A stretch of DNA of 64,000 nucleotides from positions 2,607,501 through 2,671,500 of the forward strand of contig AP018318.1 of the NCBI GenBank assembly GCA_003990705.1, in the 5' to 3' direction. The notes below the pieces were generated by a model. That model saw only the letters and a program-made list of their open reading frames with translations. It was not told the DNA's origin and did not search any database. Shown here piece by piece: positions 37,714-45,913 of this stretch; position 1 is the first letter of the stretch; every line of letters starts with the position of its first letter. Origin of the DNA: Nostoc sp. HK-01 (GTDB taxonomy: Bacteria; Cyanobacteriota; Cyanobacteriia; Cyanobacteriales; Nostocaceae). Made by a program: the position numbers and the translations under genes.

Positions 37714-39531
37714 CTACTGATAACCTGCTGCTTGCAATAAAAATAACTTGGCGTAAATTCCCCCAGATTTCAGCAACTCTTCATGAGTACCTTGTTCTTG
37801 GACTTCCCCGTTGTCAATCACCACAATTTTGTCAGCCATTCTGACAGTAGAAAAGCGGTGAGAAATCAAAAACACCATTTGATTTTGCGTCAAGGTACGA
37901 AAATGATTAAAAATTTCAAACTCAGCTTGAGCATCAATCGCCGATGTAGGCTCATCTAAAACTAAAATATCTGCTTGAGTTCGCATAAAAGCACGAGCAA
38001 GAGCAATTTTTTGCCACTGTCCACCAGATAGTTCTTGTCCACCTTTGAACCAGCGTCCGAGTTGAGTTTGAAAACTTTGCGGTAATTTTTCAATAAAAGA
38101 ATTGGCTAATCCTTTTTGGGCTGCAATTTGCCAACGATGTTTATCTTCGAGATTTTTAACATCACCAACACCAATATTTTCACCCACTGTAAATTGATAA
38201 CGCACAAAGTTTTGAAAAATCACACCAATGCGCCGCCGTAAAATATCAACATCCCATTCTTGTAAGTCCAAACCATCTAATAAAATTCTCCCAGAATCTG
38301 GTGTGTAAAGTCGAGTAAGCAGTTTAATTAAAGTAGTTTTACCGGAACCATTTTCACCAACAATTGCTAGTTTTTCCCCTGGTTGTAAATGTAGGGAGAT
38401 ATTTTTTAAAGCTGGTTTATTACTACCTGGATAAGTAAAAGAGACATTCTCAAAGCGAATCCCATCTTGAGGAGATAAACCTTTGGTAGCGTAACCCCAA
38501 GGTTGAGTAACTTTTTCTTCTAAGAAGTCGTAGAGATTCGATAAATATAAGTTATCTTCGTACATCCCACCAATGGAAGTCAGGGCGTTAGAAAAAGTCG
38601 CCTGTCCTTGACGAAACACGGTGAGATACATAGTCATATCTCCCAACGAAATTTTTCCCGCCACTGCTTCTAAAACTATCCATGCGTAGGCAATATAAAA
38701 AGCAATGGTACTGACTAAACTCAGCAGATATCCCCACAGTCCCCGACGCAGAGTTAAGTCTTTGTCTTCGCCGAAAAGTTGATGGAAAACTTCGCGGTAA
38801 CGTGCTAAGAGCATTTCTCCTAGCTGGTAGAGTTTGATTTCTGTTGCAAAATCTTCCCGTGCTAAGAGATTTTCGATGTAGTGCTGTTGACGAGTTTCCG
38901 GCGCACGCCAACTAAATAAGCGAAAGGCTTCACCAGCAAATCTAGTTTCGGCAATGAACGCAGGCATGGCTGCTACGATTAAAACTATGACAGCCCAAAT
39001 GGAAAACTTTACTAACAAAACGCCGTAGGTAACGAGCGACAAGGCATTTTGGACTAAGCCAAATGTGCGGTTAACCAAAGAAAGGGGACGGACTGAAGCT
39101 TCGCGCCTAGCGTTGGTGAGTTTGTCGTAAAATTCTGAGTCTTCAAACTGATGCAGTTCTAAAGTCAGGGCTTTTTCTAAGATGAGAACATTTACCCGCT
39201 GACCAAGTAAAACTCGCAGTAAAGATTGACAAACAAGCAAACCGCGCTGACTACCGGCTAATAAAATAACTGCGATCGCTTCTAAGCCAACATACCATAA
39301 AGGATGATAACCACCGACTGCATTACCTTGCGCCGCCAATAACACAGCATCTACAATGAGTTTACCAATGTAGGCGATCGCCGCTGGTAAAAGTCCCGCC
39401 ACTAAAGTTAACGTCGCCAAACTCAACGTCAAACCACGGCTGGTAGTCCACACTAAATTTATCGCCCGTCCACTGTAGCGAAAGACAGACAGAGATTGTC
39501 GCAGAGTGTTTCTTACTTTTTTAGTCCCCAT
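37714..39531 (-). CDS. ABC transporter, fused permease/ATPase (exporter type)
   Basis: A 605-aa half-transporter. The N-terminal membrane domain (about 20-335) has several long hydrophobic helices (LSLATLTLVAGLLPAAIAYI, AVIVLIVAAMPAFIA). The ATPase domain (about 355-600) has Walker A GENGSGKTT near 392, Q-loop IFQNFVRYQ, signature LSGGQWQKIALARAF near 500, Walker B ILVLDEPTSAID near 522 and the H-loop LISHRFSTV. All catalytic elements are intact. The order is that of MsbA/LmrA-like exporters that work as dimers in the plasma membrane; the substrate is unknown. It is divergent from the kinase-WD40 gene, with about 110 bp between starts. Confidence 0.93.
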   Translation of the reverse strand: MGTKKVRNTLRQSLSVFRYSGRAINLVWTTSRGLTLSLATLTLVAGLLPAAIAYIGKLIVDAVLLAAQGNAVGGYHPLWYVGLEAIAVILLAGSQRGLLVCQSLLRVLLGQRVNVLILEKALTLELHQFEDSEFYDKLTNARREASVRPLSLVNRTFGLVQNALSLVTYGVLLVKFSIWAVIVLIVAAMPAFIAETRFAGEAFRLFSWRAPETRQQHYIENLLAREDFATEIKLYQLGEMLLARYREVFHQLFGEDKDLTLRRGLWGYLLSLVSTIAFYIAYAWIVLEAVAGKISLGDMTMYLTVFRQGQATFSNALTSIGGMYEDNLYLSNLYDFLEEKVTQPWGYATKGLSPQDGIRFENVSFTYPGSNKPALKNISLHLQPGEKLAIVGENGSGKTTLIKLLTRLYTPDSGRILLDGLDLQEWDVDILRRRIGVIFQNFVRYQFTVGENIGVGDVKNLEDKHRWQIAAQKGLANSFIEKLPQSFQTQLGRWFKGGQELSGGQWQKIALARAFMRTQADILVLDEPTSAIDAQAEFEIFNHFRTLTQNQMVFLISHRFSTVRMADKIVVIDNGEVQEQGTHEELLKSGGIYAKLFLLQAAGYQ

Positions 39532-39641
39532 TATTATTTTTATAGCGTAGAAACACCGAGTTGGGGTGATAAGTAAATAAAGAGAATAACTCTTAACTCA
39601 ACACAACGTATACTACGGATACATTCTGCCTGTAGCTTGAT

Positions 39642-41567
39642 ATGAGCCTGTGCATCAACCCCTTCTGCCCTAATCCAGAAAACCCGGACAATGATAATCA
39701 TCGCTTTTGTCAAAGTTGTGGTTCCCAACTACTTTTAGAAGACCGCTATCGGGTTATGCGCCTGTTAAGTGATAAAACTAGCTTTGGCAAAATCTATGAA
39801 GTCTACACTAGGAGTACGCCAAAAATTCTCAAAGTACTGAAAGAACAACTCAATAACCACGCCAAAGCAGTTGAACTCTTTCAGAAAGAGGCTAATGTTT
39901 TAAGTCAATTAAATCATTCAGGAATCCCCCAAGTTGATGGTTATTTTCAATATCAAACCAGCAATGGATTCAAGCTCCATTGTTTAGTAATGGAGAAAAT
40001 TGATGGTGTTAATTTAGAAGAATGGCTACAACAACAAAGTCACCAGCCCATTTCGGAAAAACAAGCGATCGCCTGGTTAAAACAATTAGCCGAAATCTTG
40101 AATATAGTTCATAGCCAAGGCTGGTTTCATCGTGATATTAAACCAGCCAACATCATGTTACGTAACAATGGACAATTAGTTTTAATTGATTTTGGCACTG
40201 CGAGAGATGCAACCCATACTTATTTAGCCAAATTAGGCGAAGGAAATCAAATTACAGCCGTATTTTCAGCAGGTTATACCGCAACAGAACAAGCCTGCGG
40301 TCAAGCTGTCCCACAATCAGATTTTTTCTCCCTAGGGCGCACTTTTGTTTATTTATTAACGGCACAATATCCACTACGATTTTACAATGCTCGTGATGAT
40401 GTTTTAAACTGGCGACCAGCAGCAAATGTCTCCCCAAAATTTGCTGCATTTTTAGATAATTTGATGGCAAGAAAAGCCGCAGATAGACCACAAACTCCTG
40501 AAATCCTCTTGCAACAACTGCGACAACTAGAGCAGACAACAACACTCAAAACCACCCAAATTTCTCGTAAATTTCCTAGAGTAATAACTGTAGGAACTCT
40601 CCTAGTTATGGCAGGAGTATTAAGTTATGGATTATATCAATTGCCTAGACTGACATTTATACATAACAATCAATTAGAACATCTGCAAATAGACAACACT
40701 CTAAAATCTCACTCACACTACGTTAAAACCCTGTCTATCTCTCAAAATGGTAAAACGTTAGTCAGTGGTAGTAGTGACAAAACCATCAAAATTTGGAATT
40801 TAGCAGATGGCAGTTTAATTCGGACAATATCTGGTCATAATAGTGGCGTAATTGCAGTGGCTATTAGCCCAGATAATCAGACTTTAGTGAGTAGTAGTAA
40901 TGACCAGACTATCAAAATTTGGAACTTAGAAACTGGGACATTAATTCACACTCTGAAAGGACATGAAGGTGCCGTTTGGTCAATTGCTATTAGCCCAGAT
41001 GGACAAACTTTAGTCAGTGGTAGTGGCGATAAAACCATCAAAATTTGGAATTTAAAAACAGGCCAGTTAGTTAAGAAGCTCACCAGCCATTTGAGTTCTG
41101 TAATGTCATTAGCAATTAGTCCTGATGGTCAAACATTAGTCAGCGGTAGTAATGATAAAACAATTAAAATTTGGAATTTAGCCACAGGTGAATTAATGCG
41201 GACAATCACAGGTCATGATGATGCCGTTATTTCTCTGGCTATTAATCCTGACAGTCAAACATTAGTCAGTGGTAGTAATGATAAAACAATTAAAATTTGG
41301 AATTTAGCCACAGGCGAATTAATTAAGACACTGACAGGTCACAACGCAGAGGTTTTTTCTGTAGCAATTAGTCCTGATGGCAAGACTTTAGCTAGTGGTA
41401 GCGGTGACACTACAATTAAACTATGGAATTTAAATGATGGTAGCTTAATTCAGACACTTACAGGTCACACTACTACTGTTTATTCTGTAGTTTTTAGTCC
41501 AGATTCGCAAACATTAGTCAGTGGTAGTAGTGATAGAAGTATCAAAATCTGGCGAATTCAGCAGTGA
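39642..41567 (+). CDS. Membrane Ser/Thr protein kinase with WD40 propeller
   Basis: A 641-aa transmembrane kinase. An N-terminal zinc-ribbon-like Cys4 set (Cys4, Cys9, Cys23, Cys26 in HRFCQSCGS) precedes the kinase domain (about 32-290) with KILKVLKEQ, catalytic HRDIKPANIM (Asp165), DFGTARD and GYTATEQACGQAVPQSDFFSLG. A single membrane helix lies at about 305-325 (VITVGTLLVMAGVLSYGLY). Residues about 350-641 form seven WD40 repeats (SGSSDKTIKIWNL-type), enough for one complete propeller, expected on the far side of the membrane. The catalytic residues are intact. A paralogue with a damaged active site lies at 45914-47611. Probably a sensor/scaffold kinase; substrate unknown. Confidence 0.93.
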   Translation: MSLCINPFCPNPENPDNDNHRFCQSCGSQLLLEDRYRVMRLLSDKTSFGKIYEVYTRSTPKILKVLKEQLNNHAKAVELFQKEANVLSQLNHSGIPQVDGYFQYQTSNGFKLHCLVMEKIDGVNLEEWLQQQSHQPISEKQAIAWLKQLAEILNIVHSQGWFHRDIKPANIMLRNNGQLVLIDFGTARDATHTYLAKLGEGNQITAVFSAGYTATEQACGQAVPQSDFFSLGRTFVYLLTAQYPLRFYNARDDVLNWRPAANVSPKFAAFLDNLMARKAADRPQTPEILLQQLRQLEQTTTLKTTQISRKFPRVITVGTLLVMAGVLSYGLYQLPRLTFIHNNQLEHLQIDNTLKSHSHYVKTLSISQNGKTLVSGSSDKTIKIWNLADGSLIRTISGHNSGVIAVAISPDNQTLVSSSNDQTIKIWNLETGTLIHTLKGHEGAVWSIAISPDGQTLVSGSGDKTIKIWNLKTGQLVKKLTSHLSSVMSLAISPDGQTLVSGSNDKTIKIWNLATGELMRTITGHDDAVISLAINPDSQTLVSGSNDKTIKIWNLATGELIKTLTGHNAEVFSVAISPDGKTLASGSGDTTIKLWNLNDGSLIQTLTGHTTTVYSVVFSPDSQTLVSGSSDRSIKIWRIQQ

Positions 41568-41797
41568 GATAGTAGTTACAAAACTCACAAAGAAATAATT
41601 AAGTTAAGTTGTTTTGGAGAAAATTTAGTAAATACATATCTCCACTCATACTTTAGTTAAAATATTCTATAAGGTTTTTGATTTTTGTGTTAAGGTAGAA
41701 GAGAAGAGTAAAATTAATTCATATTTTTTTTATTATTAGCAGAATTTCACCTTAAATCCAAACTAATTGTTAGTTAATTATGTGATGTCATATATTT

Positions 41798-42217
41798 ATG
41801 GAATCTAATAAGTACAAAATTGAGTACAAGTTTCATTCAATCTGTATTGAAGAGGAATCATTAAGTAGAAAAGCTTACTACTACAAAATTTCTGGCGAAT
41901 TGTGTCATAACAGTGGATTTGTCAATTCAATTTCTGAAGCCGAAAAAGAAGCTAAAGAGAAAATTGATGAAAAGTTTAATCTGATAGATCAAAAAGCTGC
42001 ATTACACAGATATTGCGTAATGCGTGATTTTGAAAGCTTTGTGGAAGTGTTAAATCAACAACAAGAAATTCCTAAAGAGATTACTTATCAAGTAGCTGCT
42101 CAATTAGCTTTAGCTTCCACTTTAAAATATTTTACAAAAGAAGCATTAAAAATTAATGTTAATAGTTCAGGAACTGTAGATGTTAGTGGAGAACTCAACA
42201 CAGATAACCTACAGTAA
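41798..42217 (+). CDS. Hypothetical protein, unrecognised
   Basis: A 139-aa protein with no signal peptide or membrane helix. The N-terminal part looks beta-rich (YKIEYKFHSICIEE, AYYYKISGEL), followed by a charged helix (SEAEKEAKEKIDEKF) and a second helical region around VEVLNQQQEIP. The end is Asn/Ser-rich (INVNSSGTVDVSGELNT). No known family is recognised. It lies 230 bp after the kinase-WD40 gene in the same direction and 95 bp before another small gene. ATG 41798 has no clear ribosome site. Confidence 0.6.
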   Translation: MESNKYKIEYKFHSICIEEESLSRKAYYYKISGELCHNSGFVNSISEAEKEAKEKIDEKFNLIDQKAALHRYCVMRDFESFVEVLNQQQEIPKEITYQVAAQLALASTLKYFTKEALKINVNSSGTVDVSGELNTDNLQ

Positions 42218-42312
42218 TTAAGTCAGTTTTTGACATAATATTCTAGCGCTTATTCAGCCTTGTCTATTTTTAGGTCAGTAATTAATTTGAGGCTTAACTA
42301 TAACCACAGCTA

Positions 42313-42495
42313 ATGAATATGGCAAAAGATAAAGAACTAGTTATAAGTCAGATTAGTCTTGAAGTCAGAGAATTGATCAAGATGTATGCTGCTGTTAACG
42401 AATGTACACAAGTTGAGATGTTAGAACGCATTGTTTTGGAGTGGAATGCACAACAAAGCCGAACCGAAAGACCTCCAGGAGATGAAGATGAGTAG
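42313..42495 (+). CDS. Small protein, possible ribbon-helix-helix type
   Basis: A 60-aa acidic protein. The stretch ELVISQISLEVRELIKMYAA followed by TQVEMLERIVLEW fits a strand-helix-helix pattern as in CopG/Arc-like DNA-binding or antitoxin proteins, but the match is loose. The start may be Met1 (42313) or Met3 (42319). No toxin gene is adjacent: the next gene is an IF-3 homologue. Confidence 0.45.
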   Translation: MNMAKDKELVISQISLEVRELIKMYAAVNECTQVEMLERIVLEWNAQQSRTERPPGDEDE

Positions 42496-42746
42496 TGTAG
42501 TTTTATTTCTATTTTATAAATAATCTCTGAGTCAGCATTAATTAAAAGTTAATCAATAGTGCTGCAATGTACATAATTTGAAAATTAAATTTAGATTTAT
42601 CTTTAGCAATACACAAAATAATAAGAATATTTTCAATTTTTAAACTTAAGTAACAAAAACTCAATATTTTCTGCCTCATGGCTGAAGAAGTATAGAGCAT
42701 ACTGTGTTACCTTAGTAATACTTGCAAGGCAAAGTGTTGAATAATT

Positions 42747-42760
42747 GAGAGGAAAAAATT
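42747..42760 (+). promoter_or_regulatory. Ribosome-binding site deciding an ATT start for IF-3
   Basis: GAGAGG at 42747-42752 is followed by five A residues and then ATT (42758-42760). It is a strong Shine-Dalgarno at ideal spacing, while the first conventional start codon is 57 bp further on with no such site. Confidence 0.7.
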
Positions 42761-43249
42761 ATCGTAGTCCAAAAGCAGCTAATTAACTCGCAAATCAAGT
42801 CACCTCAAGTCTTCTTGATTGACCATGAAAATAATAATCGTGGTTTGATAGACACCTATGAAGCTCTACAGATAGCGCAGAGCGTCGAGCTTGACTTGGT
42901 TGTAGTCTCCCAAAACGAAGACATTCCAGTAGCCAAGATTCTCAACTATGGTAAACTTCAGTATCAAAAGAAGAAACGCCAGGGTTCAAGTGCTAGACCT
43001 ACTGTAAAAGAAGTTCGCTTCCGTCCTAATGTCGGTGCGGGTGACTATAATTTGCGTATTAATCAAGCACTTCAGTGGTTGAGTAAAGGCGATTCAGTCA
43101 AATTTGCTATTCGTTTACGGGGTCGAGAAAATCAATATCGCCAGCAGGCTGGAGATATGCTAGACCGCATTGTTACTGATCTGGGTCAAGTTGGGAAAGT
43201 CCAATCCCTGGATAAACGCTCATTGATTGTGCAAATCATGCCTGCATAA
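42758..43249 (+). CDS. infC: Translation initiation factor IF-3 homologue with probable AUU start
   Basis: About 163 aa. The C-terminal domain has the IF-3 pattern (VKEVRFRPNVGAGDYNLR, GDSVKFAIRLRGRENQY). The N-terminal domain begins QLINSQIKSPQVFLID, aligning with the usual QRINEEIR...VRLID start. A TTG at 42815 would cut this conserved segment off. No ATG, GTG or TTG lies between the in-frame TGA (42746-42748) and 42815, but ATT at 42758 sits five bases after GAGAGG (42747-42752). E. coli infC also starts at AUU, which IF-3 itself discriminates against, giving autoregulation; the same is inferred here. The sequence is divergent from standard cyanobacterial IF-3, so it may be a second paralogue. 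A perfect 13-bp hairpin terminator follows. Confidence 0.82.
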   Translation: MIVVQKQLINSQIKSPQVFLIDHENNNRGLIDTYEALQIAQSVELDLVVVSQNEDIPVAKILNYGKLQYQKKKRQGSSARPTVKEVRFRPNVGAGDYNLRINQALQWLSKGDSVKFAIRLRGRENQYRQQAGDMLDRIVTDLGQVGKVQSLDKRSLIVQIMPA

Positions 43250-43256
43250 AAATATA

Positions 43257-43293
43257 AACAGCGCTCTATATACACGAAACATAGAGCGCTGTT
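43257..43293. terminator. Bidirectional stem-loop terminator between convergent genes
   Basis: A perfect 13-bp inverted repeat, AACAGCGCTCTAT (43257-43269) and ATAGAGCGCTGTT (43281-43293), lies between the IF-3 gene and the minus-strand hypothetical gene. It is followed by ATTTACTT on the plus strand. Confidence 0.75.
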
Positions 43294-43318
43294 ATTTACT
43301 TATGAATGGAAATTGCCA

Positions 43319-43675
43319 TTAGTTGGCAATAGTCATCATAATTTCTTTGATGTTATTTAAACAAAAATCAATATGAGAGCGAATAGCTCGCTCATAAACT
43401 ACGGTTTGCTGTGTGCGTACTCCTACAGCCTGATATATCAACTTAACTTCTGGGAATTCGCTCCAGTACATCAAAAATATGTCTTTAGCAGGAGTAATAA
43501 TTTCATAATTATTTTCTTGCCTTTTTTTTCTCAGTTTACAATTATTTAGTTGTAATTTTTGTCTAAATAATTTTTCAAATTCAGGAATTATATTTGCAGT
43601 AGTTTCCATACTTGATACACCTTGCAATTGCTTGTTAGGGAAAACATGATTCTGTAATGCTACTGAGTATGACAT
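43319..43675 (-). CDS. Hypothetical protein, unrecognised
   Basis: A 118-aa basic protein (95 aa if translation begins at the internal ATG 43607-43609, METTANIIPEF, which may be the true start). The core has a strand-rich segment (NYEIITPAKDIFLMYWSEFPEVKLIYQ) and a C-terminal helix (YERAIRSHIDFCLNNIKEIM). No signal peptide or known motif. It converges with the IF-3 gene across a hairpin and lies about 110 bp downstream of the PII-like gene in the same direction. Confidence 0.6.
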   Translation of the reverse strand: MSYSVALQNHVFPNKQLQGVSSMETTANIIPEFEKLFRQKLQLNNCKLRKKRQENNYEIITPAKDIFLMYWSEFPEVKLIYQAVGVRTQQTVVYERAIRSHIDFCLNNIKEIMMTIAN

Positions 43676-43782
43676 TAAGCTATCTAATATTAAAGCTAGT
43701 CATATCAAAATTGTTAATTACATAGCACTTTCAGCATTTGAATAAGACTACATATTTATCAATAATACCTGCGGAAATTTAA

Positions 43783-44088
43783 TTAATAAAAGGCTTCTAT
43801 ATTCTGGCGAAAAGCAATCAAGGCGTGCTTACCTTGCTCTTCTTTGAGTGCAGATAGAATTGCATTTGATGCTTCTAATGAGACTATTGTCTTGATTTCA
43901 ATATTAGTGTTGTAGCCTGCTAAGTCTGACAAGCGTCTTCCGTGACCACCTTCACCCTGTACTTGATTAATTGTATAGCCGCTGACGTTATGGTTTTTTA
44001 GCAACTTAACAATCCGGTCTTTGAGTACTGTTTCACCAATAATGGTGATTAAAATAGCAGGCTCAACGGGAGGGGTTGAGTTTGACAT
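43783..44088 (-). CDS. PII-like (GlnB superfamily) signalling protein
   Basis: A 101-aa protein with the ferredoxin-like PII pattern: strand AILITIIGETVLKDRIVKLL, NVSGYTINQVQGEGGHGR (T-loop base region), NIEIKTIVSL and the final strand HALIAF. It resembles divergent PII-like proteins such as SbtB or carboxysome-linked PII, not canonical GlnB: the Tyr-modification T-loop motif is absent. These small trimers usually bind adenine nucleotides and control a transporter or enzyme, but no transporter is adjacent. ATG 44088 follows CTGGAG at good spacing. A 133-bp MITE lies 28 bp before the start codon, so transcription must come from inside the element or through it. Confidence 0.72.
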   Translation of the reverse strand: MSNSTPPVEPAILITIIGETVLKDRIVKLLKNHNVSGYTINQVQGEGGHGRRLSDLAGYNTNIEIKTIVSLEASNAILSALKEEQGKHALIAFRQNIEAFY

Positions 44089-44106
44089 AGAGAACTCCAG
44101 AAATTC

Positions 44107-44259
44107 GATTTTAGGTCAATACGGTTTAGTTAAGATCCCCCCGCCTGCGGCGACCCCATTTTTAAGGGGGTAATAGAGGGTTATGAGCCGCCCTTTTTAA
44201 GGGGCTTGGGGGATCTTCAGAAGATTAAAACGTTAACTGAACCGTATTGGATTTTAGGT
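44107..44259. mobile_element. MITE with 17-bp inverted repeats and 10-bp target duplication
   Basis: Terminal inverted repeats CAATACGGTTTAGTTAA (44117-44133) and TTAACTGAACCGTATTG (44233-44249) differ at one position. Immediately outside are identical 10-bp direct repeats GATTTTAGGT (44107-44116 and 44250-44259), a target-site duplication. The 133-bp element has no coding capacity and contains a GC-rich palindrome with AGATCCCCC arms (44133-44216). A 10-bp duplication fits IS4-like transposases. The intact duplication suggests a fairly recent insertion in the leader of the PII-like gene. Confidence 0.88.
44133..44216. repeat. GC-rich palindromic repeat nested in the MITE
   Basis: Bounded by AGATCCCCC and GGGGGATCT, with internal CCCCATTTTTAAGGGGG and CCCTTTTTAAGGGG hairpins. 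It shares its arms with the repeat read in frame inside bchH at 32336-32403. Confidence 0.75.
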
Positions 44260-44376
44260 GATTTTCCAGTCCATATTTTGTATTAAAAAGGCTCAAGCAT
44301 TTCTGCCTAAGCCGGTAATAAATGCAATTAATATGCTGGATTAATGAGTTAGCTGAAATAGCTAAATCTATAAAGC

Positions 44377-44676
44377 TTAGTAGCGGTTACGTGCGCCGTA
44401 GCTTCCACGATTACCACCAAATGAACCTCTGTCTTCTTTGGGTTTAGCTTTATTCACTTTCAGGTCACGTCCCATCCATTCAGCGCCATCAAGAGCTTCA
44501 ATGGCTGCTGTTTCTTCAGCATCTGTACCCATTTCCACAAATCCAAAACCACGCATCCGACCTGTTTCACGGTCAGTAGGTAACTGAATGCGTTTTACTG
44601 AACCATATTCTGCAAAAACTGCATTTAGACTATCTTCTGTAACTTCATAAGAAAGATTGCCTACATAAACTGACAT
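44377..44676 (-). CDS. RRM-type RNA-binding protein (cyanobacterial Rbp)
   Basis: A 99-aa protein with one RNA-recognition motif: RNP2 VYVGNL at residues 3-8 and RNP1 RGFGFVEM near 43-50, plus the LKVNKAKPKED end of the domain and a short Gly/Arg/Ser tail (GSFGGNRGSYGARNRY). Cyanobacterial Rbp proteins with a Gly-rich tail are often cold-induced and help RNA metabolism or mRNA localisation. ATG 44676 follows CGGAGA at proper spacing. A 330-bp upstream region separates it from a divergent hydrolase gene and probably contains a long 5' leader. Confidence 0.93.
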   Translation of the reverse strand: MSVYVGNLSYEVTEDSLNAVFAEYGSVKRIQLPTDRETGRMRGFGFVEMGTDAEETAAIEALDGAEWMGRDLKVNKAKPKEDRGSFGGNRGSYGARNRY

Positions 44677-45009
44677 AGATTGTCTCCGAAATCATAAGTG
44701 TCTGGAGATTTAGGTTTCGGAGAAAAGTCTGTAAATACCAAAAGGAAAAAGCCTGTCAATAATAAAAACAAACGCGGTCGCCGAATTAACTCTCACTCCC
44801 TAGTATGACATAGCAAGCAATTATCAGGGGTGAGTTGTCAAAAGCGTTATATAAAGTTATGTAAGCAATTTATCACTCCGTGTGGGTGATCAAGTTTAAT
44901 GCTTGCAATGAGCTTAGTCTACGCAAGGATCAATACTTACCCTTGGTAGATAAAGGCTTTCGCAGTAATATATAAGCGCAAAGCCATCTTCTCGAAAGTT
45001 AGATTGACA
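44677..45009. other. Divergent promoter region (rbp leader and hydrolase promoter)
   Basis: 333 bp without a coding frame, between divergent genes. It includes a repeated GGAGATTTAGG / CGGAGAAAAG purine-rich stretch just upstream of rbp. No defined operator was recognised. Confidence 0.45.
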
Positions 45010-45849
45010 ATGATCCCTATACGGCAAACCTTAGTTAAATCTGATATTCAACTTTCTTATTTAGAGTGGAGTCAAGGTCAAGAGCCTTTGCTGTTATTAC
45101 ATGGGCTAGGCGACCATGCGCTGGTTTGGTCTAGCTTGGGAGCATATTTAGCAGCAGATTACCATATAGTTGCGCCAGATATGCGGGGTCATGGTGAAAG
45201 CAGCAAACCAGAGAAAGATTATAGCTTTGAAAGTGCGATCGCCGACCTCGAAACTCTCATGGATAAATTAGGATGGTCTTCCGCCCATGTTGTGAGTCAT
45301 TCCTGGACTGGGAAATTAGCTGTTATCTGGGCTAAGAAAAATCCCCAACGGGTGCGAAGTATGGTGCTGGTTGACCCGATTTTCATCTGGAAAATGCCCG
45401 AATTCTTAAAAGCGACGTTTCCTGTGTTGTACCGCTTTTTATCTTTTCTCAAAGGTATGGGGCCATTTGCTAGTTATGCAGAAGCTGAACAACTAGCCCA
45501 AAAATTAAACCAATATCAAGGCTGGAATGAACTACAACAGCAGGTATTCCAAGCAGGAATTGAACAAAAACCTGATGGTAGTTGGGGTAGTAAGTTCACC
45601 ATAGCCGCCCGTGATGGGATTTTTGAAGATGTGATGCGTGTACCTGGCTTTACCAGTCCCATTGACACACCCGCCTTGTTTGTTAAGTCTGATAAAGGTC
45701 TTAACCGCCAAGAATGGCAATTAAAACCCTACAAAACCAATCTGAAAAACTTACGTTTGTGTCAAGTTCCGGGAAACCATTGGCCTTTTCTGACTGAACC
45801 TGAGTCATTTAACCGGACTGTGGCGGCTTTCTTAGCAGAGTGTAAATGA
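45010..45849 (+). CDS. Alpha/beta-hydrolase
   Basis: A 279-aa alpha/beta-hydrolase fold protein. It has the oxyanion segment LLLLHGLGDHALVW, DMRGHGESSKP, the nucleophile elbow VVSHSWTGKLAV (Ser in S-H-S-W-T, where the first small residue is Ser rather than Gly), MVLVDPIF and the catalytic-His segment PGNHWPFLTEP. No signal peptide. The family covers esterases, haloalkane dehalogenase-like and bromoperoxidase-like enzymes, so the substrate cannot be named. A TTG at 45004 is in frame, but ATG 45010 is preferred. Its stop is directly followed by a heptamer repeat array that fills the 64-bp gap to the pseudokinase gene, so the two may be co-transcribed. Confidence 0.87.
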   Translation: MIPIRQTLVKSDIQLSYLEWSQGQEPLLLLHGLGDHALVWSSLGAYLAADYHIVAPDMRGHGESSKPEKDYSFESAIADLETLMDKLGWSSAHVVSHSWTGKLAVIWAKKNPQRVRSMVLVDPIFIWKMPEFLKATFPVLYRFLSFLKGMGPFASYAEAEQLAQKLNQYQGWNELQQQVFQAGIEQKPDGSWGSKFTIAARDGIFEDVMRVPGFTSPIDTPALFVKSDKGLNRQEWQLKPYKTNLKNLRLCQVPGNHWPFLTEPESFNRTVAAFLAECK

Positions 45850-45909
45850 GTCAATAGTCAATGGTCAATGGTCATTTGACTTTTGACTCTTGACTTTTGA
45901 CTTTTGACT
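45850..45909. repeat. Heptanucleotide tandem repeat arrays (GTCAATG x3, TTTGACT x5), inverted
   Basis: Units GTCAATA, GTCAATG, GTCAATG, then TTTGACT, TTTGACT, CTTGACT, TTTGACT, TTTGACT. The two halves are partly complementary (GTCAA / TTGAC), giving hairpin potential. The array starts at the base after a TGA stop and ends four bases before the ATG of the next gene, leaving that gene no usual ribosome site. Confidence 0.85.
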
Positions 45910-45913
45910 GACA

